A stretch of DNA of 64,000 nucleotides, from positions 62,001 to 126,000 of the forward strand of contig NZ_JAAAFX010000008.1 in assembly GCF_019352895.1 (NCBI RefSeq), given 5' to 3'. Below, one piece after another: positions 33,984-42,112 of this stretch. The DNA comes from Variovorax boronicumulans. GTDB lineage: Bacteria > Pseudomonadota > Gammaproteobacteria > Burkholderiales > Burkholderiaceae_C. Every line of letters begins with the position of its first letter. Position 1 is the stretch's first letter. The position numbers and the translations under genes were made by a program. The notes under the pieces are model-generated. The model made no database searches, was not told where the DNA came from, and saw only the letters and a list, made by a program, of their open reading frames with translations.

Positions 33984-34020
33984 GTTCAAGCTGTTTCCGG
34001 GGATCGGCGACAGGTTGAAC
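33984..34020. promoter_or_regulatory. Long inverted repeat in the divergent region
   Basis: GTTCAAGCTGT and ACAGGTTGAAC pair over 11 positions with one mismatch around a 15-base spacer. It lies about 130 bases before the ferredoxin reductase start. It could be a leader hairpin of the rightward transcript or a second regulator site. Together with 33907-33924 it is all that I see in the 342-base gap 33807-34148. Confidence 0.4.
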
Positions 34021-34148
34021 AGGCCTCGGGGCCCAGACTTGGTGCGCAGTGACCGACAATCGGGCGGAGCCCGCCGGTTGACGCTGCCAGCCAGGTACCG
34101 CAAGCCCTCGTCGCCTGCCATTTCGTCCACTTTTTTTCGAGTCATCCC

Positions 34149-34922
34149 ATGAGTGCATTCAGCGAAGAACGCGTCCTCTCGGTTCACCACTGGACCGACC
34201 GCCTGTTCACCTTCACGACCACGCGCGACCCCGCGCTGCGCTTCTCCAACGGCCACTTCACCATGATCGGCCTCAAGGTGAACAACAAGCCGCTGCTGCG
34301 CGCCTACAGCATCGCCAGCGCCAACTACGAGGAGTACCTCGAGTTCCTGAGCATCAAGGTCGATGAAGGCCCGCTGACCTCGAAGCTGCAGCACATCCAG
34401 GTCGGCGACACGATCATCGTGGGCCGCAAGCCCACCGGCACGCTGCTGATCGACTACACGCTGCCGGGCAAGCGCCTGTACCTGTTCGGCACCGGCACCG
34501 GCCTGGCACCGTTCATGAGCATCATCCGCGACCCGGAAACCTACGAGAAATTCGAGAAGGTCATCCTGGTGCACGGCGTGCGCCAGGTCGACGAACTGGC
34601 CTACCACGACCTGGTGAGCGACCACCTGCCCAAGCACGAGATCCTGGGCGAGATGATCGAGAAGCAGCTGCTCTACTACCCGACCGTGACGCGCGAAGAG
34701 TTCCGCAACATGGGCCGGATCACCGAGCTGGTCGAGAGCGGCAAGCTCACCGACGACCTCGGCCTGCCGCCGATCAACGCCGCCGAAGACCGCGTGATGC
34801 TGTGCGGCAGCCCGGGCATGCTGGTCGACCTCAAGCACATGCTCGAGGGCCGCGGCTTCAAGGAAGGCAATACCAGCACGCCCGGCGACTTCGTCGTCGA
34901 ACGCGCCTTCGCCGAGAAATAA
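34149..34922 (+). CDS. fpr: Ferredoxin-NADP reductase
   Basis: 257 residues. FAD-binding motif LLRAYSIASANYEEYLEF near residue 50, NADP-binding motif FGTGTGLAPFMSI near residue 115, and the C-terminus VERAFAEK, all as in bacterial Fpr. It moves electrons between NADPH and ferredoxin or flavodoxin. Fpr is often a housekeeping gene, but here it starts the unit divergent from a ferredoxin-dependent reductase homologue, so supplying reduced ferredoxin to the pathway is a sensible inference. No ferredoxin gene is visible in the locus. Confidence 0.9.
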   Translation: MSAFSEERVLSVHHWTDRLFTFTTTRDPALRFSNGHFTMIGLKVNNKPLLRAYSIASANYEEYLEFLSIKVDEGPLTSKLQHIQVGDTIIVGRKPTGTLLIDYTLPGKRLYLFGTGTGLAPFMSIIRDPETYEKFEKVILVHGVRQVDELAYHDLVSDHLPKHEILGEMIEKQLLYYPTVTREEFRNMGRITELVESGKLTDDLGLPPINAAEDRVMLCGSPGMLVDLKHMLEGRGFKEGNTSTPGDFVVERAFAEK

Positions 34923-34940
34923 ACCCCATGCGGACAGCCG

Positions 34941-35047
34941 GACGCAGAGGACGCAAAGGATTCGCAGAGGACGCGAAAGGAAGACCGGAAGAATTTCTTC
35001 TGAATTCTTTCGCGCCTTCTGCGTAGTCTGCGCGCCCTCTGCGTCCG
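34941..35047. repeat. Large imperfect inverted repeat between fpr and tetR
   Basis: The 107-base element starts GGACGCAGAGGACGC and ends CCCTCTGCGTCC, with further nested matches (TTCGCAGAGGACGCGAAAGG against CCTTTCGCG-like and CCTTCTGCG). The centre is AATTTCTTCTGAATTCTTT, AT-richer than the surroundings. Such long palindromes are dispersed repeats in related genomes. It fills almost the whole gap between fpr and the TetR gene. Confidence 0.7.
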
Positions 35048-35071
35048 CTCTCCGCTCCCGCCTTCATCCGC

Positions 35072-35836
35072 ATGTCCACCACCCGCAAGCCCGCCGCCAA
35101 GCCCCAGCGCAAGACCGGCGTGCGCGAAGCAGCGGCGCAGGCCACGCGCGACGCGATCCTCAAGGCGGCCACCAAGGTGTTCGCCCGCTACGGTTACGAC
35201 GGCGGCAGCGTCGAGAAGATCTCGAAGGCCGCCAAGTCCTACGACCGGATGATCTATTACTACTTCGGCAGCAAGGAAGGCCTCTTCATTGCGGTGCTCG
35301 AAGGCATCTACCGGCGCATGGACGAGGCCGAGGCGGCGATCGACCTCGACACCTCGCGCCCGGTCGAGGCGCTGACGACGGTGATCCACTTCGTGCTGGG
35401 CTACTACCGCAAGAACCCCGAGTTCGTCACGCTGCTCAACACCGAGAACCTGCACAAGGGCCGGCACATCGCGAAGTCGCTGCGCGCCAGCGAGTACTCG
35501 TCGCGCGCGGTCACGATCGTGCGCGAACTGCTCGCCAGTGGTGCATCGCAGGGCCTGTTCCGCACCGACCTGGCGGCCCGCGACGTCTACCTGCTGATCG
35601 CGGCCACCGGCTACTTCTACACCTCGAACCGGCACACGCTGACGACCTTCCTCGGCGAACCGCTCGAGACGCCGGAGGCGGTCGCGCACTGGGAAGACTT
35701 CATCGTCGAGACCGTGCTGCGCACCGTGCGCGCCGACGAGAACGAGAACACAGAACCCACCCCACCCCACGAGGAACTGACATGGCAGAAATCGCAGCCG
35801 GCGCAAAGTCGGGCAAGGTCGTCATCAAGAACATAG
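35072..35836 (+). CDS. TetR-family transcriptional regulator
   Basis: 254 residues. The helix-turn-helix region reads RDAILKAATKVFARYGYDGG, then SVEKISKAAKSYDRMIYYYFGSKEGLFIAVLEG, followed by a C-terminal ligand domain of the TetR_C subgroup with LGYYRKNPEFVTLLNTENLHKGRH. It is the only regulator inside the nicotinate locus and the natural candidate to repress it and to respond to nicotinate or 6-hydroxynicotinate. Its last 55 bases overlap the enamidase gene in another frame; the enamidase ribosome-binding site GAGGA is inside it. Confidence 0.85.
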   Translation: MSTTRKPAAKPQRKTGVREAAAQATRDAILKAATKVFARYGYDGGSVEKISKAAKSYDRMIYYYFGSKEGLFIAVLEGIYRRMDEAEAAIDLDTSRPVEALTTVIHFVLGYYRKNPEFVTLLNTENLHKGRHIAKSLRASEYSSRAVTIVRELLASGASQGLFRTDLAARDVYLLIAATGYFYTSNRHTLTTFLGEPLETPEAVAHWEDFIVETVLRTVRADENENTEPTPPHEELTWQKSQPAQSRARSSSRT

Positions 35837-36969
35837 GCTTGCTGCTCTCGGGCGACATCGACAAGCCCATCCTGGACGCCGACACCATCGTGGTGAACGA
35901 CGGCCTGATCGTCGCGGTCGGCAAGGAGAAGGACTGCGACCTCGAGGGCGCGAAGACCGTCATCGACTGCCGCCAGACCACGGTCGCGCCGGGCCTGATC
36001 GACAGCCACGTGCACCCGGTGTTCGGCGACTGGACCCCACGCCAGAGCCAGCTCGGCTGGATCGACTCCTCGATGAACGGCGGCGTCACCACCATGATCT
36101 CGGCCGGCGAAGTGCACCTGCCGGGGCGCCCCAAGGACATCGTCGGCCTCAAGGCCCTGGCCATCACCGCGCAGCGCGCCTACGACAACTTCCGCCCCAG
36201 CGGCGTGAAGGTGCTGGCCGGCGCGCCCGTGATCGAGAAGGGCATGGTCGAGAGCGACTTCAAGGAACTGGCCGAGGCCGGCGTGAGCCTGCTGGGCGAA
36301 GTCGGCCTGGGCACGGTCAAGGCCGGCTACGAGGCCAAGGAGATGGTCGCCTGGGCGCGCAAGTACGGCATCCAGAGCACCATCCACACGGGCGGTCCCT
36401 CGGTGCCGGGCTCGGGCTACATCGACAAGGACGTGGTGCTCGAGGCCGACGCCGACGTGATCGGCCACATCAACGGCGGCCACACCTCGCTGCCGGAAGC
36501 GCACGTGTGCGAGCTGTGCGAGAAGTCCTCGCGCGCGATCGAGATCGTGCACAACGGCAACGAGAAGACGGCCATCGCCGCGGCCCGCGCCGCGATCGAG
36601 CTCAAGTGCCCGCACCGCGTGATCCTGGGCACCGACGGTCCGGCCGGCTCGGGCGTGCAGCCGCTGGGCATCCTGCGCATGGTGTCCTTCATCTCGGCCT
36701 TCGCCAACATCCCGGCCGAGCAGGTGTTCTGCTTCGCGACCGGCAACACCGCGCGCATCCGCAACCTCAACTGCGGCCTGATCGAGGTGGGCCGCGACGC
36801 CGACTTCGTGTTCATGGACCGCGCCCAGCATTCGCCCGCGCCCGGCCTGCTCGAGAGCGTGGCGCTGGGCGACATCCCGGGCGTGGGCATGGTGATGATC
36901 GACGGCATCGTGCGCAGCGGCCGCAGCCGCAACACGCCGCCGGCGACCGAAGTGCCGGTGGTGCTCTGA
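35782..36969 (+). CDS. ena: Enamidase
   Basis: 395 residues. It resembles the enamidase of E. barkeri nicotinate fermentation along its length: start VVIKNIGLLLSGDIDKPIL, GGVTTMISAGEVHLPGRPKD, GEVGLGTVK, HINGGHTS and the C-terminal SRNTPPA. Metal ligands of the amidohydrolase fold are H76 and H78 (DSHVHP), E173, H202, H229 and D285. Enamidase hydrolyses 1,4,5,6-tetrahydro-6-oxonicotinate to 2-formylglutarate and ammonium. It is cotranslated with the TetR gene, which it overlaps, and converges with the zinc-ribbon gene. Confidence 0.85.
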   Translation: MAEIAAGAKSGKVVIKNIGLLLSGDIDKPILDADTIVVNDGLIVAVGKEKDCDLEGAKTVIDCRQTTVAPGLIDSHVHPVFGDWTPRQSQLGWIDSSMNGGVTTMISAGEVHLPGRPKDIVGLKALAITAQRAYDNFRPSGVKVLAGAPVIEKGMVESDFKELAEAGVSLLGEVGLGTVKAGYEAKEMVAWARKYGIQSTIHTGGPSVPGSGYIDKDVVLEADADVIGHINGGHTSLPEAHVCELCEKSSRAIEIVHNGNEKTAIAAARAAIELKCPHRVILGTDGPAGSGVQPLGILRMVSFISAFANIPAEQVFCFATGNTARIRNLNCGLIEVGRDADFVFMDRAQHSPAPGLLESVALGDIPGVGMVMIDGIVRSGRSRNTPPATEVPVVL

Positions 36970-36973
36970 GGCC

Positions 36974-37792
36974 CTAGCGCCCGCGCGCGCCGGGCGTCGA
37001 GAAATCGTAGTGCGGGCCCGGCCCGTCCACCACGGGCGGCCCCGGATCGGCCGGCCGTGCCGTGCCGCGCACACCGGCGGGAACGGTGGCGTCGCCCACG
37101 GCGGGCCCGGGGCCCGGCACGATTGGCGGCCCGTCGTCGCGGTAGGTCGGCGACGAAGTCACCGCGGGCGGCCGCGAGGGCTCGACCCAGGCGCCGGCGG
37201 AGGCTTCACCCCCTGGCGCCACCGCATCGACCGGTGCCGGCCGGGAGCGCGCACGCGCGGCACGCCGCTGCTGCGCGGCCGTGGGCGGCGTGTAGGGGAA
37301 CACGTCGGACGGCGCGACCGCAGCGCCGGCAGTCGCGGGCCGGGCCGCCGGGGGCGGTGAAGGCGATGGCGCCGGCGCGGTGGCAACCGGCGGCGGCGGC
37401 GATGCGGGTGGCGATGCGGGTGGCGATGGTATCGCCGGCACCTCGGGGACCGCGGCGCTCTGGCCGGTCGGCAGTTGCTGCGGCACCTTGCTGTCCGTCA
37501 GCATGTAGAGCGCCCAGCCCATGAAGCCGAGCAGGACCACCAGGCCACCGATGCAGAGCTTGACCCAGATTGCCCCGGTGTCGGCGGCCGCCGATGCGTC
37601 CAACGCGGCCGGCCGCGACGGCACGGCGTGCGACGCATCGTGCGGACCGTCGGGCGGCACGGGCGCGGCGGCGGCACCGATCGAGGGCTCGGCGCCCAGC
37701 CGGGCGTCGCACGCCACGCAGAAGCGGGCGTTGGCAGGGTTCTTCCGGCCGCAAGCCGCGCAAACGGTCGTCGAGGACGTGGTGTTGAACAT
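36974..37792 (-). CDS. Zinc-ribbon membrane protein with Pro/Ala-rich C-terminus
   Basis: 272 residues. The N-terminal zinc ribbon is CAACGRKNPANARFCVAC near residue 11. One membrane segment lies at about residues 80-100 (LCIGGLVVLLGFMGWALYML). The remaining two thirds is low-complexity Pro/Ala/Ser-rich sequence with VAPSDVFPYTPP. The arrangement suggests a single-pass inner-membrane protein with a cytoplasmic zinc finger and a periplasmic unstructured arm. Function unknown. Its 5' leader holds a perfect 8-bp stem at 37817-37837. Confidence 0.65.
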   Translation of the reverse strand: MFNTTSSTTVCAACGRKNPANARFCVACDARLGAEPSIGAAAAPVPPDGPHDASHAVPSRPAALDASAAADTGAIWVKLCIGGLVVLLGFMGWALYMLTDSKVPQQLPTGQSAAVPEVPAIPSPPASPPASPPPPVATAPAPSPSPPPAARPATAGAAVAPSDVFPYTPPTAAQQRRAARARSRPAPVDAVAPGGEASAGAWVEPSRPPAVTSSPTYRDDGPPIVPGPGPAVGDATVPAGVRGTARPADPGPPVVDGPGPHYDFSTPGARGR

Positions 37793-38091
37793 AGCACTGC
37801 ACTTTGCACGAAAGCGCCCGCCGGGAGTGCCGGCGGGTATCGGCAGCAGGTTTCCACATGTTGCCGCGCTCCGAAGAGGAGCTGTCGCTGTGCCCGTCGT
37901 GCCATGGCGACCGCCGTCACCTCCGGCTAAGATCGCTCGCCGCGAAGGCAGCCCCACCGCCGGTCCATCGACAAATGGCACGGGAGTTGCGATGTGCCTG
38001 CGGTGCGACCTTGGCCCCTGCCGCCTGCGGGTGTGGAGGGGGGTCGGGGCCGTTCCACTGTCGATTGCACGGAAACTCATCACCAAGCGGG

Positions 38092-38847
38092 GTGTCGGTC
38101 GTGTCGATATTCGTTACCAACCCGTTCCTGTTCTACGGGATCCTGTTCATCGGCCTGATCCTGAGCTTCGGCTTCGTGGAGTTGCGCTGGGGGGCGCGGC
38201 CCATGCCACGGCGCGCCATCGTGCTGCGCGACGTGCTCGCCGCCCTGTTCTATGTCGCCGTCGTGGCGCAGGCGGCGCATTTCCTCAATCGGTGGATCGG
38301 CCTGCGCGGACCCTGGCCCGCCTTGCTGGGCGAATGGCCGCTGTGGGCGCGGCTGCTGCTGTACCTGGTCGTGGCGGATTTCGGTGCCTACTGGATGCAC
38401 CGGCTGGTCCACCTCCCCTGGCTCTGGCGGGTGCACCGCTGGCATCACATGCCGGACCGCGTGTACTGGCTGTCCGGCACCCGCGGTTCGATCCTGCAGC
38501 AGACGCTGTTCAACCTGCCCTACATCTTTGCCAGCCCCTTGATCGACGTCTCGCCCTGGTGGATCGCGAGCGGCCTGCTCGTCATGAACGCGTTGACGAA
38601 CTCCTGGATGCACATGAACGTGCGCTGGCAGCTGGGCGCGCTCGACTGGCTGATCGTCACGCCGCGCAGCCACGAGATCCACCACAGCAAGCAGCCGGCG
38701 CACTACCAGCGCAATTTCGGCGTGCTGTTGTCCGTGTGGGACAGGATGTTCGGCACGTTCCGCTCGCCCAAGGAGATCGACGCATCGACGCTCGAATTCG
38801 GCGTGGCCGAGAAGGTCCCGCTGGCCCGCCTGACGATCGGACTCTGA
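38092..38847 (+). CDS. Sterol desaturase/fatty acid hydroxylase family protein
   Basis: 251 residues from a GTG at 38092 (another GTG at 38101 is possible). Four or five membrane segments and the diiron histidine boxes HRLVH, HRWHH and HEIHH mark the fatty-acid hydroxylase superfamily. These enzymes hydroxylate or desaturate lipids in the membrane. The frame stays open upstream to 37804 but that part is Cys-rich and unlike the family, so it is not included. The substrate is unknown and no partner gene is adjacent. Confidence 0.82.
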   Translation: MSVVSIFVTNPFLFYGILFIGLILSFGFVELRWGARPMPRRAIVLRDVLAALFYVAVVAQAAHFLNRWIGLRGPWPALLGEWPLWARLLLYLVVADFGAYWMHRLVHLPWLWRVHRWHHMPDRVYWLSGTRGSILQQTLFNLPYIFASPLIDVSPWWIASGLLVMNALTNSWMHMNVRWQLGALDWLIVTPRSHEIHHSKQPAHYQRNFGVLLSVWDRMFGTFRSPKEIDASTLEFGVAEKVPLARLTIGL

Positions 38848-38919
38848 GCGCTGCAGCCCGGCCACACGGGGCACGTTCCTCGTGTCGCGCACGATTCATC
38901 CCGTCGACCACCAAGGGGG

Positions 38920-40455
38920 TCAGGCGGTAGATGCCGAGGCCGCGGCCGCGCACGGCTGCTGCTCGTCCCGCAGGAAGGCGAACACCGCCAGCGCCGTCAA
39001 CACGGTCACCGCCGCCAGCACGCACAGCAGCGTCGCGAAGGCCGCACCGTAGGCCTGCAGCAGCTCGGCACGGCCCAGCCCCGGCAACAGCGCCAGGGCC
39101 TGCGACAGGTCGCCGGTGGTCACGCGCTGCGCGGCCTGCGAGGCGGCTTGCGCGGCATGTCCCGGTACATGGCCCAGCTGCCGCGCCACCAGCGCCGTCA
39201 GCCCCGCGCCGACCAGCGCCAGCGCGATGCCCTCCCCCGCCACGCGCACGGTGTTGAAGATGCCCGAGGCCATGCCCGCGCGTTCACGCGGCACCACGCT
39301 CACGGCCAGGCCGTCCATCAGGCCCCAGGGCAGGCCGATGCCCGCGCCGATCAGCAGCAGCGGCCCCACCATGCCCTGCAGCGGCGTGCCGGGCGCACAA
39401 CGGCTGAGCCAGAACAGGCCGGCCGCGCACATCAGCAGACCCAGCGCCGACAGCACGCCGGCCGAATGGCGCTGCGCGAGCCAGGCCGCCAGCGTCGGCA
39501 CCACCAGGATCGGCCCCGACAGCGCGAACATGAAGCCGCCTGCCTCCAGCGCGCTGCGCCCTTCGAGCCCGATGAAGCGCAGCGGCAGCAGCACCAGCAG
39601 CACCACGAAGCCGTAGGCCGGCGCCGCCGCCAGCAGCTGCACGCCGACGAAACGTGGAAAACGGAACAGCGAAAGGTCGAGCATCGGATGCGCGACGCGC
39701 CGCTCGATGGCGACGAAGGCTGCGCCCGTCAGCGCCGCAGCGGCCAGCGCGCTCAGCACCCACGGGCTGCCCCAGCCGCTGTCGGGCGCCTGCAGCACGC
39801 CCAAGGTGAGCAGGCTCAGCGCGGCAGTGAAGCTCAAAGCGCCGGGCAGGTCCAGCCCCTGGGCCTGCGGGTTGCGCGATTCGCGCATGCCGGGCGCGGC
39901 GATGCACAGCGCCAGCAAGCTGACCGCGCCCGGGCTCAGCATCACCGCCTGCCAGCCGAAGGTCTGGGCCAGCCAGCCCGAGAGGATGGAGCCGCAGGAC
40001 AGCCCCACGCCGAAGGAGGTGCCGATCAGGCTGAAGGCCCGCGTGCGTGCCGGCCCGTCGAACACCTGCGCCAGCGCGGCCGTGCCGGCCGCGAAGCCGG
40101 CCGCCGAACCCAGCCCCTGCAGCGCGCGCACCAGGTCGAAGGCCACGATGCCCGGTGCCCAGGTCAGCATCGAACAGCTCAGCGCCACCACCGCCAGCCC
40201 GAGCAGGAAGACCCGCTTGCGCCCGAAGGCGTCGGCCAGCGCGCCGGCCGCCAGCAGGGTGGCGCCGAAGCTCAGCATGAAGGCGTTGGTGACCCAGTTG
40301 AGCTGCACCGGGCTGCCGCCCAGCGCGGCGTGGATGGCGGGCAGCACGACGGCCGGGCCGGTGAAGCTCAGCGGCATGCCCAGCGCGGCGAGGCAGACGG
40401 CGGCCAGCAGCCAGTTCCTGGCGGCGGAAGAGGAGGAGGAAGAAGGGGCAGACAT
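38920..40455 (-). CDS. MFS transporter, DHA2 (14-helix) family
   Basis: 511 residues with about fourteen membrane segments. MFS motifs include LNWVTNAFMLSFGATLLAAGALADAFGRKRVF (motif A region, given as landmark near residue 55) and the motif C-like GSAAGFAAGTAAL. The family exports drugs and toxic organics by proton antiport. A Ser-rich N-terminus and Ala-rich C-terminus are short tails. It is divergent from a LysR regulator 145 bp away, the normal arrangement for a locally regulated pump. Confidence 0.88.
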   Translation of the reverse strand: MSAPSSSSSSAARNWLLAAVCLAALGMPLSFTGPAVVLPAIHAALGGSPVQLNWVTNAFMLSFGATLLAAGALADAFGRKRVFLLGLAVVALSCSMLTWAPGIVAFDLVRALQGLGSAAGFAAGTAALAQVFDGPARTRAFSLIGTSFGVGLSCGSILSGWLAQTFGWQAVMLSPGAVSLLALCIAAPGMRESRNPQAQGLDLPGALSFTAALSLLTLGVLQAPDSGWGSPWVLSALAAAALTGAAFVAIERRVAHPMLDLSLFRFPRFVGVQLLAAAPAYGFVVLLVLLPLRFIGLEGRSALEAGGFMFALSGPILVVPTLAAWLAQRHSAGVLSALGLLMCAAGLFWLSRCAPGTPLQGMVGPLLLIGAGIGLPWGLMDGLAVSVVPRERAGMASGIFNTVRVAGEGIALALVGAGLTALVARQLGHVPGHAAQAASQAAQRVTTGDLSQALALLPGLGRAELLQAYGAAFATLLCVLAAVTVLTALAVFAFLRDEQQPCAAAASASTA

Positions 40456-40530
40456 CGCTGAGCTTTCACGCGGGGACGGAATGACGGACCGAAAACGCCC
40501 GACCGGGGCGTGGGGAGAAGATAGAAAGGA

Positions 40531-40544
40531 TTCAATGCAATGAA
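40531..40544. promoter_or_regulatory. Candidate LysR box between the MFS and LysR genes
   Basis: TTCAATGCAATGAA is an interrupted inverted repeat (TTCA/TGAA) that also fits the T-N11-A LysR pattern, located in the 145-bp divergent gap. Only inspection supports it. Confidence 0.3.
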
Positions 40545-40600
40545 AATAGCGGCCCGATTCCTCACACCCCCAACCTCAGGTTGCCAATCCTCTCGCACCC

Positions 40601-41515
40601 ATGGACAGCTTCAGCGGACTCGAATCCTTCGTGCGGGCGGCCGACCTGCTGAGCTTCGCGGGCGCCGGCCGGCAGCTGGGCATCTCGGCCTCGGCCGTGG
40701 GCAAGAACGTGGCGCGGCTCGAGACGCAGCTGGGCCTGCGCCTGTTCCACCGCACCACGCGCCAGGTGCGGCTCACGACCGAAGGCGCGCTGTTCCATGA
40801 ACGCTGCCGCCGCATCCTCGACGAGCTCGACGATGCGCACGCGATGATGCAGGACGCGGTCGCCACACCGCGCGGCCACCTGCGCGTGAGCCTGCCGACC
40901 ATCGGCTACCGCTTCCTGCTGCCGGTGCTGCCGGAGTTCAAGGCGCGCTATCCGGCGATCGAGCTCGACCTCGACTTCAACGACCGGCTGGTCGACGTGA
41001 TCGCCGAGAACGTCGACGTGGCGATCCGCAGCGGCGAGCTGGTCGACTCCGGCCTGGTGGCGCGCCGGCTCGGCCCCTTCAACTTCGTGCTGGTGGCCTC
41101 GCCCGCCTACCTGGCGCGCGCCGGCGTGCCGCAGACGCCGGCCGACCTCGCGCATCACTTCTGCCTGCGCTACAAGTTCGTGACCGACGGCCGGATCGAG
41201 GAATGGGACCTGGCCGGCCTGCCCGCGCAGTTGCCGCTGTGCCTGGCGACCAACAACATGGAAGCCATGCTCGGCGCGGCCGTGGCCGGCCTGGGTGTGG
41301 CCTACATGCCCGACTTCCTCGCGCGCGATGCGCTGGGCCGTGGCGAGCTGCAGTGCGTGCTGGGCCCGCACGTGGTGCGCCAGGGCCAGTTCTCGGCGCT
41401 CTGGGCGTCGAGCCGGCAGCTGTCGCCCAAGGTGCGGGCCTTCGTCGACTTCGCGTGCGAGCGGCTGTTCAACGACGCCGATGCGACCGCACCGAGGATG
41501 CGGGCCGCAGGATAG
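40601..41515 (+). CDS. LysR-family transcriptional regulator
   Basis: 304 residues. Winged helix-turn-helix at residues 1-60 (MDSFSGLESFVRAADLLSFAGA, then LGISASAVGKNVARLE), followed by the substrate-binding-like effector domain. It belongs to the large PBP2 group that regulates divergently transcribed pumps or oxidoreductases. The DHA2 pump gene at 38920-40455 is its likely target. Confidence 0.9.
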   Translation: MDSFSGLESFVRAADLLSFAGAGRQLGISASAVGKNVARLETQLGLRLFHRTTRQVRLTTEGALFHERCRRILDELDDAHAMMQDAVATPRGHLRVSLPTIGYRFLLPVLPEFKARYPAIELDLDFNDRLVDVIAENVDVAIRSGELVDSGLVARRLGPFNFVLVASPAYLARAGVPQTPADLAHHFCLRYKFVTDGRIEEWDLAGLPAQLPLCLATNNMEAMLGAAVAGLGVAYMPDFLARDALGRGELQCVLGPHVVRQGQFSALWASSRQLSPKVRAFVDFACERLFNDADATAPRMRAAG

Positions 41516-41551
41516 CCGGCCGCCGGCTCGGCAGGGCGGTCCCTGGGCCGG

Positions 41552-41965
41552 TCACTTGCTGTAGAAGGTCAGGTACTGTTGGTAGTACGTCTTGAGTTTG
41601 GCATCGGTCGTGTTGTTCACCGCGCATTGGTAGAAGGGCTTGCCGACCGTGTTGAACGAGTAGTTCGCATCGGGCTCGTTGCACGTCGTCGCCTTCATGT
41701 AAGCCTTCTGCTGCGTGATGCAGGGGCCGTTGCTGACCTCGATGGTCTTCGTCCCCGGCACGCCCTGGCAGCTGTATTGGTAGGAGACTTTCGAATAGCC
41801 CAGCGCATCCGTTCCCGCGCCGGAACCGGAGCCGGAGCTGCTGGAGCCGCCCGAGGGCGTGCTGCTGTCGCTGTCGTCGGAGCCCCCGCCGCCACAGGCC
41901 GCCAGCGCCAACACGCTGCATGCCAGGAAAGACACCGTCAAAAACCGCTTGGCCGAATCGTTCAT
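41552..41965 (-). CDS. Small lipoprotein of unknown function
   Basis: 137 residues. The signal ends in a lipobox, LALAAC followed by GGGG, so it is lipidated at about Cys 23. A Ser/Gly-rich spacer (about residues 28-50) leads to a small domain with four further cysteines (YSCQGV, GPCITQ, TTCNEP, YQCAVN), which could make two disulfides. I do not recognise the family. It lies alone between a LysR gene and an SDR. Confidence 0.7.
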   Translation of the reverse strand: MNDSAKRFLTVSFLACSVLALAACGGGGSDDSDSSTPSGGSSSSGSGSGAGTDALGYSKVSYQYSCQGVPGTKTIEVSNGPCITQQKAYMKATTCNEPDANYSFNTVGKPFYQCAVNNTTDAKLKTYYQQYLTFYSK

Positions 41966-42112
41966 TGCATCCCCGATGAGTTGATTGATGTGGGGCAAAG
42001 TATTTGCAACGACGACGCCGTTCGCAATGATGCAAATGCACCATTGGGCGAGGGTGAGGCGGACCGCGGCCGGCGTGACGATGTGCGATCCGCGGAACAG
42101 CCCGGTGCCTCC

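Noticed and set aside
37804..38091. N-terminal extension of the fatty-acid hydroxylase frame with Cys pairs (CPSCHGD and CACGATL)
   Set aside because: It resembles a zinc finger superficially, but members of this family start at the first membrane helix, and GTG starts at 38092/38101 fit better.
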